A stretch of DNA of 64,000 nucleotides from assembly GCA_963974125.1 (NCBI GenBank), contig CAXBCH010000010.1, positions 1-64,000 on the forward strand, read 5' to 3'. The position numbers and the translations under genes are program-made. This stretch comes from Haliea sp963974125. Lineage in GTDB: Bacteria > Pseudomonadota > Gammaproteobacteria > Pseudomonadales > Halieaceae. How positions within the stretch are numbered: the stretch's first letter is position 1; every line of letters starts with the position of its first letter. The notes beneath the pieces were generated by a model. The model was given only the letters and a program-made list of their open reading frames with translations, was not told the origin of the DNA and searched no databases. Shown here piece by piece: positions 33,574-41,537 of the stretch.

Positions 33574-34024
33574 TGACGGGCTCCTCCATGGCGACCAGCA
33601 GGCGGGTGCTGAGCTCGATCACCGGCTTGCCGTGCTGGTTCACTACCACCACATCCAGATCCACACTGCCGGCGCCGCCGAGCCGGGAGGTCGCCTCGCG
33701 GCCCGTGACCGTGACCCGGGCCGAAAGTGTGTCATCGACGAATACCGGCATTTTCCAGCGCATCGCGGGGACGGCAGCGACACCCTGCACCGGCACCGCC
33801 TGTCGGTGCAGGGCGTCGGTCAACAGCCGCATCATCAGCGCGGCTACCTGCCAGCCACTGGCGCACAGGCCGCCAAAAATGGAGTCGGCGGCGGCTTCGC
33901 TGTCAAGGTGGTAGGGCTGCGGGTCGAATTCGGCGGCGAAGTCCAGGATATCCTGCTTGCCCAGGCTGAGTTGCCCGGTCTCGAACTGCTCGCCGGGCTG
34001 GATGTCCTGCCAGTATCGGGTCAT
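33563..34024 (-). CDS. MaoC-like hotdog dehydratase/hydratase, first of a pair
   Basis: A 153-residue MaoC-family protein with the hydratase motif FDPQPYHLDSE and GGLCASGWQVAALMMRL. It lies 117 bases downstream of the acyl-CoA dehydrogenase on the minus strand and overlaps the next MaoC gene. In the operon it would hydrate the cyclic or ring-opened enoyl-CoA formed after the aminobenzoyl-CoA monooxygenase/reductase. The exact step is unknown. Confidence 0.87.
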   Translation of the reverse strand: MTRYWQDIQPGEQFETGQLSLGKQDILDFAAEFDPQPYHLDSEAAADSIFGGLCASGWQVAALMMRLLTDALHRQAVPVQGVAAVPAMRWKMPVFVDDTLSARVTVTGREATSRLGGAGSVDLDVVVVNQHGKPVIELSTRLLVAMEEPVNAE

Positions 34025-34141
34025 GTGGTCGGCTTCCTGTGCGACTGCGGGAACGGGCCCCGCGAGGCGGCAGTGCAGGATCCGGCGGCGCTACCTTAAA
34101 CCATCCCGGTAGCGGTCGTCCATGTTCCCTGTGACCGCGGC

Positions 34142-35320
34142 TCAGGCATCCGCAAACGCGGCCAGCGCCTGGCGCGCGATGATGGTCTGCTGGACCTCGG
34201 AGGCGCCCTCGTAGATGCGCAGGGCGCGAATGTCCCGATACAGCGACTCGACGATATTGCCCCTGGTCACCCCCTTGCCGCCGTGCAGCTGTACCGCGGC
34301 ATCGATGACCAGCTGGGCCGACTCGGTGGCGTGCAGCTTGGCCATGGCCGCTTCCCGGGTAACCCGGTCGGCGACACAGTCCTTGGTCCAAGCCGAGCGG
34401 TAGACCAGCAGGGCGCTGCTGTCGATGGCCAGGGCCATGTCCGAGAGTTTGCCCTGCACCAGCTGCAGTTCGCTCAGGGTGCCGCCAAACAGCTTGCGGG
34501 TGGTGACATGGGCCAGGGTTTCATCCAGGGCCCGGCGCGCCATGCCGAGGGCGGCGGCAGCCACCGTGGAGCGGAACACGTCCAGGGTCGCCATGGCGAT
34601 GCCGAAGCCGCGGCCGGGCTCGCCGACCCGGTTCTCCGCGGGCACCCGGCAGTCGCTGAAGCGCAGGGTAGCGAGGGGGTGGGGGGCGACCAGGTCAATC
34701 CGTTCCACCACTTCGAAGCCGGGGGTGTCCGCCGGGACCACGAAGCAGCTGATGCCCTTGGCGCCCGGGGCTTCGCCAGTGCGGGCAAACACGGTATAGA
34801 AATCGGCGATGCCGCCGTTCGAGATCCAGGTTTTCTCGCCGTTGAGTACATAGCTGTCGCCGTCCTGGCGGGCGCTGCAGCTCATGGCGGCGACGTCGGA
34901 GCCGGCCTCGGCTTCGGACAGGGCGAAGGCCGCCAGGGCCTGGCCGGCCGCCACCGGCTGCAGGAAGCGCTGCTGCTGGGCCGGGGTGCCGAACAGGGAT
35001 ACCGGGCCACTGCCCAGGCCCTGCATGGCGAAGGCGAAATCCGCCAGCGCGTGGTGGCGGCCGAGGGTCTCGCGGATCAGGCAGAGGCTGCGGACGTCGA
35101 GCTTGTCCAGCTTGCCGCCACCGCTGGCGGGCACCGCGTAGCGGGTAAAGCCGGCTTCGCCCAGAGCGCGGACCAGGCCGATGCAGGTGCCGTCGAGGTC
35201 CTCGTGCTCCCGCGCCACCAGCGCCGGAATATGGGCGCTGGCCCAGGCATCGATCGCCGCCGCCAGTTCACGGTGCGCCGGTTCCAGGAACGGCCACTGC
35301 AGATAGCTGCTGTCACTCAT
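34142..35320 (-). CDS. acyl-CoA dehydrogenase
   Basis: A 392-residue FAD enzyme with FALSEAEAGSDVAA, TWISNGGIADFYTVF and the C-terminal GGKGVTRGNIVESLYRDIR and IYEGASEVQQ motifs. The start at MSDSSYLQ follows GGAGA; the open frame extends upstream into the enoyl-CoA hydratase gene but without a better site. It probably oxidises the alicyclic or ring-opened CoA intermediate of this operon, as in the beta-oxidation-like phase of the 2-aminobenzoyl-CoA pathway. Confidence 0.93.
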   Translation of the reverse strand: MSDSSYLQWPFLEPAHRELAAAIDAWASAHIPALVAREHEDLDGTCIGLVRALGEAGFTRYAVPASGGGKLDKLDVRSLCLIRETLGRHHALADFAFAMQGLGSGPVSLFGTPAQQQRFLQPVAAGQALAAFALSEAEAGSDVAAMSCSARQDGDSYVLNGEKTWISNGGIADFYTVFARTGEAPGAKGISCFVVPADTPGFEVVERIDLVAPHPLATLRFSDCRVPAENRVGEPGRGFGIAMATLDVFRSTVAAAALGMARRALDETLAHVTTRKLFGGTLSELQLVQGKLSDMALAIDSSALLVYRSAWTKDCVADRVTREAAMAKLHATESAQLVIDAAVQLHGGKGVTRGNIVESLYRDIRALRIYEGASEVQQTIIARQALAAFADA

Positions 35321-35331
35321 GGTGGTTCTCC

Positions 35332-36144
35332 TCAGTTGCCCTCGAACACCGGGCTCTTTTTTTCCACGAAGGCGTTGTAGGCGCGGACGAAATCCCCGGT
35401 CTGCATGCACAGGGCCTGGGCCTGGGCCTCGGCCTCGATGGCCTGGTCCACGGACATGTTCCATTCCTGCTGCAGCTGGGTCTTGGTAATGCCATTGGCA
35501 AAGGTCGGGCCGCGGGTGATGGCCTGGGCCATGGTCATGGCGGCGCCGTAGGGGTCGTCGCTGACGCTGTTGAAAAAGCCCCAGCGCTCGCCTTCGTCGG
35601 CTTTCAGGGAACGCCCGGAGTAGAGCAGCTCACTGGCCCGACCCTGGCCGATGATACGCGGCAGAATGGCACAGGCGCCCATGTCGCAGCCGGCGAGACC
35701 GACCCGGTTGAACAGAAAGGCCACCTTGGCATCCGCGGCGGCGTAGCGCAGGTCGCTGCTCATGGCGATGATGGCGCCGGCGCCGGCACAGATACCCTCG
35801 ACGGCGCTGATGACCGGCTGCCGGCAGGCGCGCATCGCCTTGACCAGGTCCCCGGTCATGCGGGTAAAGGCCAGCAATTGCTGCATGTTCATCTTGGTCA
35901 GCGGCCCGATGATTTCGTGGACATCGCCCCCGGAGCAGAAGTTGCCACCGGCGCCGCGGATCACCACCGCGTGAATGTCCTGGGCATAGACCAGGCCGCG
36001 GAACAGGTCGCGCAGTTCGGCGTAGGAGTCGAAGGTCAGCGGATTCTTGCGCTCCGGCCGGTTCAGGGTAATGGTGGCGACGCCGTCGGTGGCCTCCCAC
36101 AGGAAGTGAGTGGCGGTGTAGTCAGCGAATTGCGTGGTTTGCAT
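35332..36144 (-). CDS. enoyl-CoA hydratase/isomerase family protein
   Basis: A 270-residue crotonase-fold protein (NRPERKNPLTFDSYAEL, oxyanion-hole GGNFCSGGDVHEI, then EGICAGAGAIIAMSSDLR). The glutamates of classical hydratases are not clearly both present: the second region reads FNRVGLAGCDMGAC, as in ring-hydrolysing or isomerase members. It could open the six-membered ring or shift a double bond. It sits between the SDR and the acyl-CoA dehydrogenase, 11 bases from the latter. Confidence 0.9.
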   Translation of the reverse strand: MQTTQFADYTATHFLWEATDGVATITLNRPERKNPLTFDSYAELRDLFRGLVYAQDIHAVVIRGAGGNFCSGGDVHEIIGPLTKMNMQQLLAFTRMTGDLVKAMRACRQPVISAVEGICAGAGAIIAMSSDLRYAAADAKVAFLFNRVGLAGCDMGACAILPRIIGQGRASELLYSGRSLKADEGERWGFFNSVSDDPYGAAMTMAQAITRGPTFANGITKTQLQQEWNMSVDQAIEAEAQAQALCMQTGDFVRAYNAFVEKKSPVFEGN

Positions 36145-36178
36145 GTCGAGTCCTGTCTGCTTGTTAAATTCTGCGGCC

Positions 36179-36931
36179 TCAGCCGGTTTCGCCGCCGCTG
36201 ATCGACAGCGCCTGGCCGGTGATCGAGCGTGTGGAGTCGGTGCACAGCCAGAGTACCGTATCGGCGATCTCCTGCGGCTCGATCAGGCGACCCTGGGGAT
36301 TGGTGTCGGTAAACGTGCGCAGCGCCTCGGTCTCCGTGCGCCCGGTCTTGTCGACAATCCCGGCGACGGCAGTGCGGATGATGTCAGTATCGGTGTAGCC
36401 GGGGCAAACGGCATTCACGGTGACGCCTTTCTGCGCCAGTTCCAGCGCCAGGGCGCGGGTCAGGCCCAGCACACCGTGCTTGGCCGCACAGTAGGCGCTG
36501 ACGTAGGCGTAGCCCTTCAGCGAGGCCGTACTGGCAATGTTGATGATCCGTCCCCAGCCGCGGCTGCGCATGTCGCCGACCACCTGGGCACAGCAGTGGT
36601 AAACGGCGTTCAGGTTGACGTCGATGACCTGCTGCCATTGCGTGGCGGGCATCTTGTGGAAGGGATTGGTGGGTGCCGCGCCGGCGCAGTTCACCAGGAT
36701 GTCGATGGGGCCCAGGGCGTCGGTCGCGGTGCTGAAGGCGCTGCTGACCTGCTCCGGGTCGGTGATATCGCAGGTGGCGCAGTGGTGCCGTTCGGGGTAG
36801 TCCGCCACGGTCGCCTGCAGGGCCTGCAGGCGGCGGCCCAGCAGGCTGACGCGGTAACCCTGGTCCAGCAGGCTGCGGGCGATGGCGGCACCGATGCCGC
36901 TGCCCGCCCCGGTTACCAGCGCATGCTTCAC
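36179..36931 (-). CDS. short-chain dehydrogenase/reductase (3-hydroxyacyl-CoA dehydrogenase type)
   Basis: A 250-residue classical SDR (TGAGSGIG, NCAGAAP, YCAAK catalytic Tyr/Lys, NAVCPGYTDTD). Its start overlaps the stop of the monooxygenase/reductase fusion (ATGA), so it should act on a product of that enzyme. It may reduce or oxidise the ring keto/hydroxy group at C5 of the cyclohexene-carboxyl-CoA. Confidence 0.92.
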   Translation of the reverse strand: MKHALVTGAGSGIGAAIARSLLDQGYRVSLLGRRLQALQATVADYPERHHCATCDITDPEQVSSAFSTATDALGPIDILVNCAGAAPTNPFHKMPATQWQQVIDVNLNAVYHCCAQVVGDMRSRGWGRIINIASTASLKGYAYVSAYCAAKHGVLGLTRALALELAQKGVTVNAVCPGYTDTDIIRTAVAGIVDKTGRTETEALRTFTDTNPQGRLIEPQEIADTVLWLCTDSTRSITGQALSISGGETG

Positions 36932-39255
36932 AGCGGGGCCGCCATTTCCTGCGCTCGCTGCAGGTTGGTGTGCAGTTGGCGAAAGCCGAGGAAGTACTGG
37001 TGCGGTTCCGCTACGCCGATACCGCGATAGCCCAGTTCCGCCGCGGCGCGCAGGGTCCAGCTGTGGTCCGCCAGGTGCGGCCGCGCCAGGCAGACCAGGT
37101 CCGCGCGGCCGGCGGCGATGATGCTGTTGACGTGGTCGAGCTCGTAGATGTTGCCCACGGCCATGGTGGCCATGCCGCCCTCGTTGCGGATGCGGTCGGA
37201 GAGGGGAGTCTGGAACATGCGCCCGGGCAGTGGTTTGGCAGCGTGGGACACCTGGCCGCTGGAGACATCGATGATGTCGGCGCCGGCATCGCGGAAGGCG
37301 CGGGCAATGGCGACCGCATCATCCTCCGTGTTGCCGTCCGCTCCCATCCAGTCATGGGCGGAAATGCGCACCGACATGGGCTTGTCGGCGGGCCACGCCT
37401 CGCGCATGGCGCGGAACACTTCCAGCGGATAGCGCAGACGGTTTTCCAGGCTGCCGCCGTACTCGTCCTCGCGCTTGTTCAGGACCGGCGTAATGAACGC
37501 GGAAATCAGGTAGCCGTGGGCGGCGTGCAGTTCCAGCATGTCAAAGCCTGCGCGGGCGCCGCGGCGGGTGGCCTCGACAAACTGATCCCTGACCTCGTCC
37601 ATCTGCTGCCGGTTGATGGCGGCGGGCACGGGACTGTAGCTGTCGTAGGGCAGGGCGCTGGCCGAGAGCAGCGGCCACTGCTCTTCCTTTGGCAGCGGTT
37701 CGTCGAGGATCGCCGGATCCCACTTCCAGGGCTCCTTGGTGGCGCCCTTGGGGCCGGCGTGGCCCAGCTGCAGGGCGAACCTGGCCTGGCTGTGTTGATG
37801 TACAAAGTTCACGATCCGGGTCCAGGCAGCTTCCTGTTCATCATTCCAGATGCCGGCGCAGCCGGGGGTGATGCGGCCTTCGGGGGAGACATCGGTCATC
37901 TCGGTGTAGACGAGACCGGCACCGCCCTTGGCGAGGCTGCCGTAGTGCACCAGATGCCAGTCGTCCGGCAGGCCGTCGACAGCGCTGTACATGGACATGG
38001 GCGAGACCACCACCCGGTTGATCAGGGACATGTCGCGCAGCTTCCAGGGCAGGAACATCGGCGGAATGGCCTCGTTACATTGCTCTCCCAGAACCTGGCG
38101 GGCCAGGTGCTTCTCCATGCTTTCGAGCCAGGCCTTGTCGCGCAGGCGCAGGTTTTCGTGGCTGACGCGCTGGCTGCGGGTGAGCATGGAGTAGTTGAAC
38201 TGCATCGGATCCAGCGCACGGGCATAGCGCGGTACGTTTTCAAACCAGACCATGGCATTGCGGGCACTGTTCTGCAGCCGCAGGGCATCGATTTCACGCT
38301 CTTCCTGATAGGCGCGCAATGCCTCCGGCACCGGCGCCCCGGAGTTCAGGTGCTGCGCCAGCGAAATGGCGTCTTCCAGCCCCAGCTTGGTGCCGGAGCC
38401 AATGGAGAAGTGGGCGGTGTGGGCGGCGTCGCCGATGAGCACGATGCGGTCGTCCTTGACCCAGTTGCGGCAGAGAACGGCGGGGAAGTTGATCCAGGCC
38501 GAGCCGCGGATATGGGCGGAGTTGGTGAGCAGTTCGTGGCCATCGAGATAGTCGGCAAAGATCCGCCGGCAGGTTTCCGCGCTCTCCTCGTGGCTCATGT
38601 GCTCGAAGCCGAAGGCGTCGTAGACATCGGGATTGCATTCGACAATGAAGGTCGAAGTGTCCTGGTCAAACTGGTAGGCGTGGGCCCAGATCCAGCCGTG
38701 CTCGGTTTCTTCGAAGATAAAGGTAAAGGCATCCCTGAATGTCTGCTTGGTGCCCAGCCAGACAAACTTGTTGCTGCGCACATCAATGTTGCAGTCGAAG
38801 GTCTCGAGGTCGCTGTTGCGGATTTTCGAGTTGAGGCCGTCGGAAGCCACAATCACATCGGCATCGGCGAAGCGGGTGTCGACGTCCTCGGGAGAAAACT
38901 CGGTTTCGAAGTGCAGCTCCACGCCCAGTTCGCGGCAGCGCTCGTGCAGCATCTGCAGCATGCGCTTGCGCCCCAGGCCGATAAAGCCGTGGCCGTCGGA
39001 ACGCTGGACCTCACCCTTGAAGTGACAGTCGATCATGTCCCAATGGATGAATTCGTCGACCATGCGCTGGCCGCTGACCGGGTCGGTCTGCAGCAGGTTG
39101 TCGACGGTCTGGTCGGAGAAAACCACCCCCCAGCCAAAAGTGTCGTCGGGCCGGTTGCGCTCATAGACCGCGACCTCGTGGGACGGGTTGTGCAGCTTCA
39201 TGCAAATTGCCAGATACAGCCCGGATGGGCCACCACCGAGACAGACTATCTTCAT
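36928..39255 (-). CDS. 2-aminobenzoyl-CoA monooxygenase/reductase type fusion (salicylyl-CoA 5-hydroxylase family)
   Basis: A 775-residue two-domain flavoprotein. Residues 1-390 are an FAD monooxygenase (GGGPSG at 7-12, TFGWGVVFSDQT, GDAAHTAHFSIGSG). Residues about 398-775 are an old-yellow-enzyme FMN domain (NRVVVSPMSMY, ELHAAHGYLISAF, EYGGSLENRLRYP). This fusion is the architecture of the Azoarcus 2-aminobenzoyl-CoA monooxygenase/reductase, which hydroxylates and partly reduces the ring. The start at MKIVCLG follows GGAG by six bases. It is the first gene of the operon, behind operator-like palindromes. Salicylyl-CoA is the main alternative substrate. Confidence 0.9.
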   Translation of the reverse strand: MKIVCLGGGPSGLYLAICMKLHNPSHEVAVYERNRPDDTFGWGVVFSDQTVDNLLQTDPVSGQRMVDEFIHWDMIDCHFKGEVQRSDGHGFIGLGRKRMLQMLHERCRELGVELHFETEFSPEDVDTRFADADVIVASDGLNSKIRNSDLETFDCNIDVRSNKFVWLGTKQTFRDAFTFIFEETEHGWIWAHAYQFDQDTSTFIVECNPDVYDAFGFEHMSHEESAETCRRIFADYLDGHELLTNSAHIRGSAWINFPAVLCRNWVKDDRIVLIGDAAHTAHFSIGSGTKLGLEDAISLAQHLNSGAPVPEALRAYQEEREIDALRLQNSARNAMVWFENVPRYARALDPMQFNYSMLTRSQRVSHENLRLRDKAWLESMEKHLARQVLGEQCNEAIPPMFLPWKLRDMSLINRVVVSPMSMYSAVDGLPDDWHLVHYGSLAKGGAGLVYTEMTDVSPEGRITPGCAGIWNDEQEAAWTRIVNFVHQHSQARFALQLGHAGPKGATKEPWKWDPAILDEPLPKEEQWPLLSASALPYDSYSPVPAAINRQQMDEVRDQFVEATRRGARAGFDMLELHAAHGYLISAFITPVLNKREDEYGGSLENRLRYPLEVFRAMREAWPADKPMSVRISAHDWMGADGNTEDDAVAIARAFRDAGADIIDVSSGQVSHAAKPLPGRMFQTPLSDRIRNEGGMATMAVGNIYELDHVNSIIAAGRADLVCLARPHLADHSWTLRAAAELGYRGIGVAEPHQYFLGFRQLHTNLQRAQEMAAPL

Positions 39256-39314
39256 ACGACTCTCCAACAGGCCCATTGGGGCACGGCGACTGCTCGCCAG
39301 ATTGATAACAATAG

Positions 39315-39326
39315 TTTAAGCTTAAA
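39315..39326. promoter_or_regulatory. MarR operator candidate (TTTA-AGCT-TAAA)
   Basis: A perfect 12-bp palindrome with the same TTTA-N4-TAAA geometry as the larger palindromes at 28500 and 39891. It lies 60 bases upstream of the monooxygenase/reductase start on the minus strand. Confidence 0.55.
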
Positions 39327-39350
39327 GCGAATCCCCAGTATAGCGCAAAC

Positions 39351-39366
39351 ATTTTATGCTTAAAAT
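39351..39366. promoter_or_regulatory. MarR operator candidate next to the regulator's own start
   Basis: ATTTTA-TGCT-TAAAAT, perfect 6-bp arms and a 4-base spacer, ending 14 bases before the likely GTG start of the MarR gene. It fits negative autoregulation and shared control of the divergent monooxygenase/reductase operon. Confidence 0.65.
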
Positions 39367-39380
39367 ATATGGAGTGTCCG

Positions 39381-39866
39381 GTGGCCAGTGAATCTTCCAC
39401 TGCCGAGCACCTGGATCACGAAACCCGGCTGCATGAGGATGATCATCATTCGATCAAGCTCTGGTTGCGCTTGCTGACCTGTTCCAGCCTCATTGAGTCG
39501 CGCCTGCGGGGCGCCCTGCGCGAGGAGTTCGACACCACCTTGCCGCGTTTCGATTTCCTGGCCCAGTTGCAGCGCGTACCGGAGGGCCTGACCATGGGGG
39601 AATTGTCGCGCCGGCTCATGGTCTCCGGTGGCAATGTTTCCGGGATAGCCGCGCAACTGGTGAGTGAAGGACTGGTGGATCGCAGCCCGTTGCCGGACAA
39701 CCGCCGTACCTTCATGGTCAAGCTGACGCCGAAGGGCCGCAAAGCTTTCAATCGCATGGCGCAGCGCCACGAACAGTGGGTGATTGGCCTGTTGGGACAT
39801 CTCGAATCGAAGGAGGTGGAGCAGCTCATGGTGCTGCTGGACCGGGTGAAACAGGGGCTGCAGTAA
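39381..39866 (+). CDS. MarR family transcriptional regulator of the aminobenzoyl-CoA/indole region
   Basis: A winged-helix regulator of about 161 residues (FDFLAQLQRVPEGLTMGELSR, recognition helix region VSGGNVSGIAAQLV, wing SPLPDNRRTF). I prefer the GTG at 39381 because GGAG at 39371-39374 gives correct spacing; the ATG at 39369 would place that ribosome site inside the gene and the start next to the operator. It is divergent from the monooxygenase/reductase operon. The four TTTA-N4-TAAA palindromes in this region are its likely targets. The ligand could be 2-aminobenzoyl-CoA or another pathway CoA ester (inference). Confidence 0.88.
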   Translation: MASESSTAEHLDHETRLHEDDHHSIKLWLRLLTCSSLIESRLRGALREEFDTTLPRFDFLAQLQRVPEGLTMGELSRRLMVSGGNVSGIAAQLVSEGLVDRSPLPDNRRTFMVKLTPKGRKAFNRMAQRHEQWVIGLLGHLESKEVEQLMVLLDRVKQGLQ

Positions 39867-39890
39867 GCGCCCTATCCGGTTGGCTTGCGC

Positions 39891-39920
39891 GCAAAACATT
39901 TTAGACCTAAAATGTTTTGC
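39891..39920. promoter_or_regulatory. 30-bp palindromic operator before the OYE gene
   Basis: Perfect 13-bp arms (39891-39903 and 39908-39920) around GACC, core ATTTTA-N4-TAAAAT, as at 28500-28535. TAAAAT at 39908-39913 could be the -10 element of the gene starting at 39944. Confidence 0.75.
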
Positions 39921-39943
39921 AGTCGTGAACAGGAGCCTGACCC

Positions 39944-41401
39944 ATGTGGAAGCCCCCCGAGAGAATCAAGTATACCGCCGTTGAAGATGACTGGCCGGAC
40001 CGGGCCGAGGCGGCAGCCAGCCTGCTGTTCTCGCCCCTGCGGGTGGGTCCCCTGAGCCTGGCACAGCGGACCTGGGTGCCGGCCATGGTGCCCTGGCGCT
40101 CGAACGAGGCAGGGGAGGTGACCGACGATGTCCTGCAATGGTATGAGCGCTTTGCCCGGGGCAAGCCCGGTGTCATTGTTGTGGAGGCCACCGGCATTCG
40201 GGATGTCCCCAGCGGACCCCTGTTGCGCATCGGCGACGATCGCTATATCCCCGGGCTGGCGAAGCTGGCCGAGACCGTGCGCAGGGCCAGCGGTGGCGAG
40301 ACCCGGCTGCTGATCCAGCTGATCGACTTCCTGAGTATCCGGCGGCGTCCGGAGCCCGGGAAATTTCTCGACCGCTTTCTGCAGATCACGCCGGCACATC
40401 GTCGGGCGCTCGACCTCGTGGATGCACCTGAGGCAAGCGTGCGCGAGCGCCTGCATGAGCTCGACCCGGAGGCCCTGCAGGCGGTGCTCAGTGCCAAGGA
40501 GTGGGAGGACATGCAGTACGGCTACCGGGAGCGGGTCACCGATACCCAGGTGCCGGCCATCGCGGAATTGCCGCAGACGCTGCCCGGTCTGTTTGCCCGC
40601 GCCGCGTCGAGAGCACAGCAGGCGGGATTCGACGGCGTCGAGCTGCACTACGCTCACGCCTACACCATGGCCTCATTCCTCTCCGCCACCAATACCCGCA
40701 ATGATGGCTACGGTGGCAGCCGGGAGCAGCGTGTCAGGCTGCCGCTGGAAGTCTATGAGTCCGTGCGCGAGGCAACCGGCCCCGACTTCGCGGTGGGCTG
40801 CCGCTTCCTCAGTGACGAGATTGTCAGCGGCGGCAGCGATCTGGCCGATGCCCGCTACTTTGCCCATCAATTTGCGGCAGCGGGCATGGACTTCCTGTCG
40901 CTGTCGCGGGGGGGCAAGTTCGATGACGCCAAGCAACCGAAAGTGGGGTGGGCCGCCTATCCCTACACCGGCAAGAGCGGCTACGAGTGCATGCCGGGGT
41001 ATATTTCCGACCAGCAGGGGCCCTTCGGCCGCAATATCGGCCCGGTCGAGAGCATTCGCCAGCACCTGCGCGAGTCCGGCCTGGCGACGCCACTGGTGGT
41101 GGCCGGGGGGATTTTCGGTTTCAAGGCCGCGGAAGAGATCCTGCAGCGTGGCCAGGCGGATATTATCGGCCTGGCACGGCAGGCCCTGGCGGATCCGGAC
41201 TGGTTCGAAAAGGTGCGGACCGGCTGCGGTGCCGAGGTCATCGTCTGCCGCTACAGCAATTACTGCGAGGGCCTGGACCAGAAACACAAGCAGGTCACCT
41301 GCGAACTCTGGGACCGCAAGGATCTGGATGAGCCCGGTATCGCACTCAGTCACGATGGCAAGCGCCGCTTGCTGGCACCCCTGTGGAAACCCACTCTGTG
41401 A
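39944..41401 (+). CDS. NADH:flavin oxidoreductase / old yellow enzyme family protein
   Basis: A 485-residue TIM-barrel FMN enzyme (FSPLRVGPLSLAQRTWVPAM, ELHYAHAYTMASFLS, NDGYGGSREQRVRLPLEV, late VVAGGIFG and DIIGLARQAL). It keeps a His-x-x-His-like pair (HYAHAY) for binding the substrate carbonyl. C-terminal cysteines (CRYSNYC and VTC) resemble but do not match the [4Fe-4S] motif of 2,4-dienoyl-CoA reductases. It lies behind its own palindrome in the same regulon. It may reduce an unsaturated cyclic CoA intermediate. Confidence 0.88.
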   Translation: MWKPPERIKYTAVEDDWPDRAEAAASLLFSPLRVGPLSLAQRTWVPAMVPWRSNEAGEVTDDVLQWYERFARGKPGVIVVEATGIRDVPSGPLLRIGDDRYIPGLAKLAETVRRASGGETRLLIQLIDFLSIRRRPEPGKFLDRFLQITPAHRRALDLVDAPEASVRERLHELDPEALQAVLSAKEWEDMQYGYRERVTDTQVPAIAELPQTLPGLFARAASRAQQAGFDGVELHYAHAYTMASFLSATNTRNDGYGGSREQRVRLPLEVYESVREATGPDFAVGCRFLSDEIVSGGSDLADARYFAHQFAAAGMDFLSLSRGGKFDDAKQPKVGWAAYPYTGKSGYECMPGYISDQQGPFGRNIGPVESIRQHLRESGLATPLVVAGGIFGFKAAEEILQRGQADIIGLARQALADPDWFEKVRTGCGAEVIVCRYSNYCEGLDQKHKQVTCELWDRKDLDEPGIALSHDGKRRLLAPLWKPTL

Positions 41402-41535
41402 GCGATTTGTGGGAGCCCGCTGGCCCAGGCCACCTTCTCTGTCCGCTGCGCGGCCATTCACCTCGTCAGCGGGCGATCGCGCAGGGACTGCGCTCCTACC
41501 CGGCCATTGAAGGAGCTCACCCTGTGAGCGATTTG
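41396..41535. repeat. REP-like element flanked by 14-bp direct repeats
   Basis: The 14-base sequence CTGTGAGCGATTTG occurs at 41396-41409 (including the stop codon of the OYE gene) and again at 41522-41535. Between them lie the REP-like repeat at 41477-41496 (identical to 6199-6218) and the inverted pair GCCCGCTG/CAGCGGGC (41415-41422, 41467-41474). The block fills the convergent gap between the OYE gene and paaX. The flanking direct repeats look like an insertion or duplication footprint, and the hairpins may act as terminators. Confidence 0.6.
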
Positions 41536-41537
41536 GG

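Noticed and set aside
36970..39363. Very long plus-strand open frame (about 797 codons) opposite the monooxygenase/reductase fusion
   Set aside because: GC-rich codon bias keeps the antisense frame open. The translation shows no family motif, while the minus strand encodes a clear two-domain flavoprotein.
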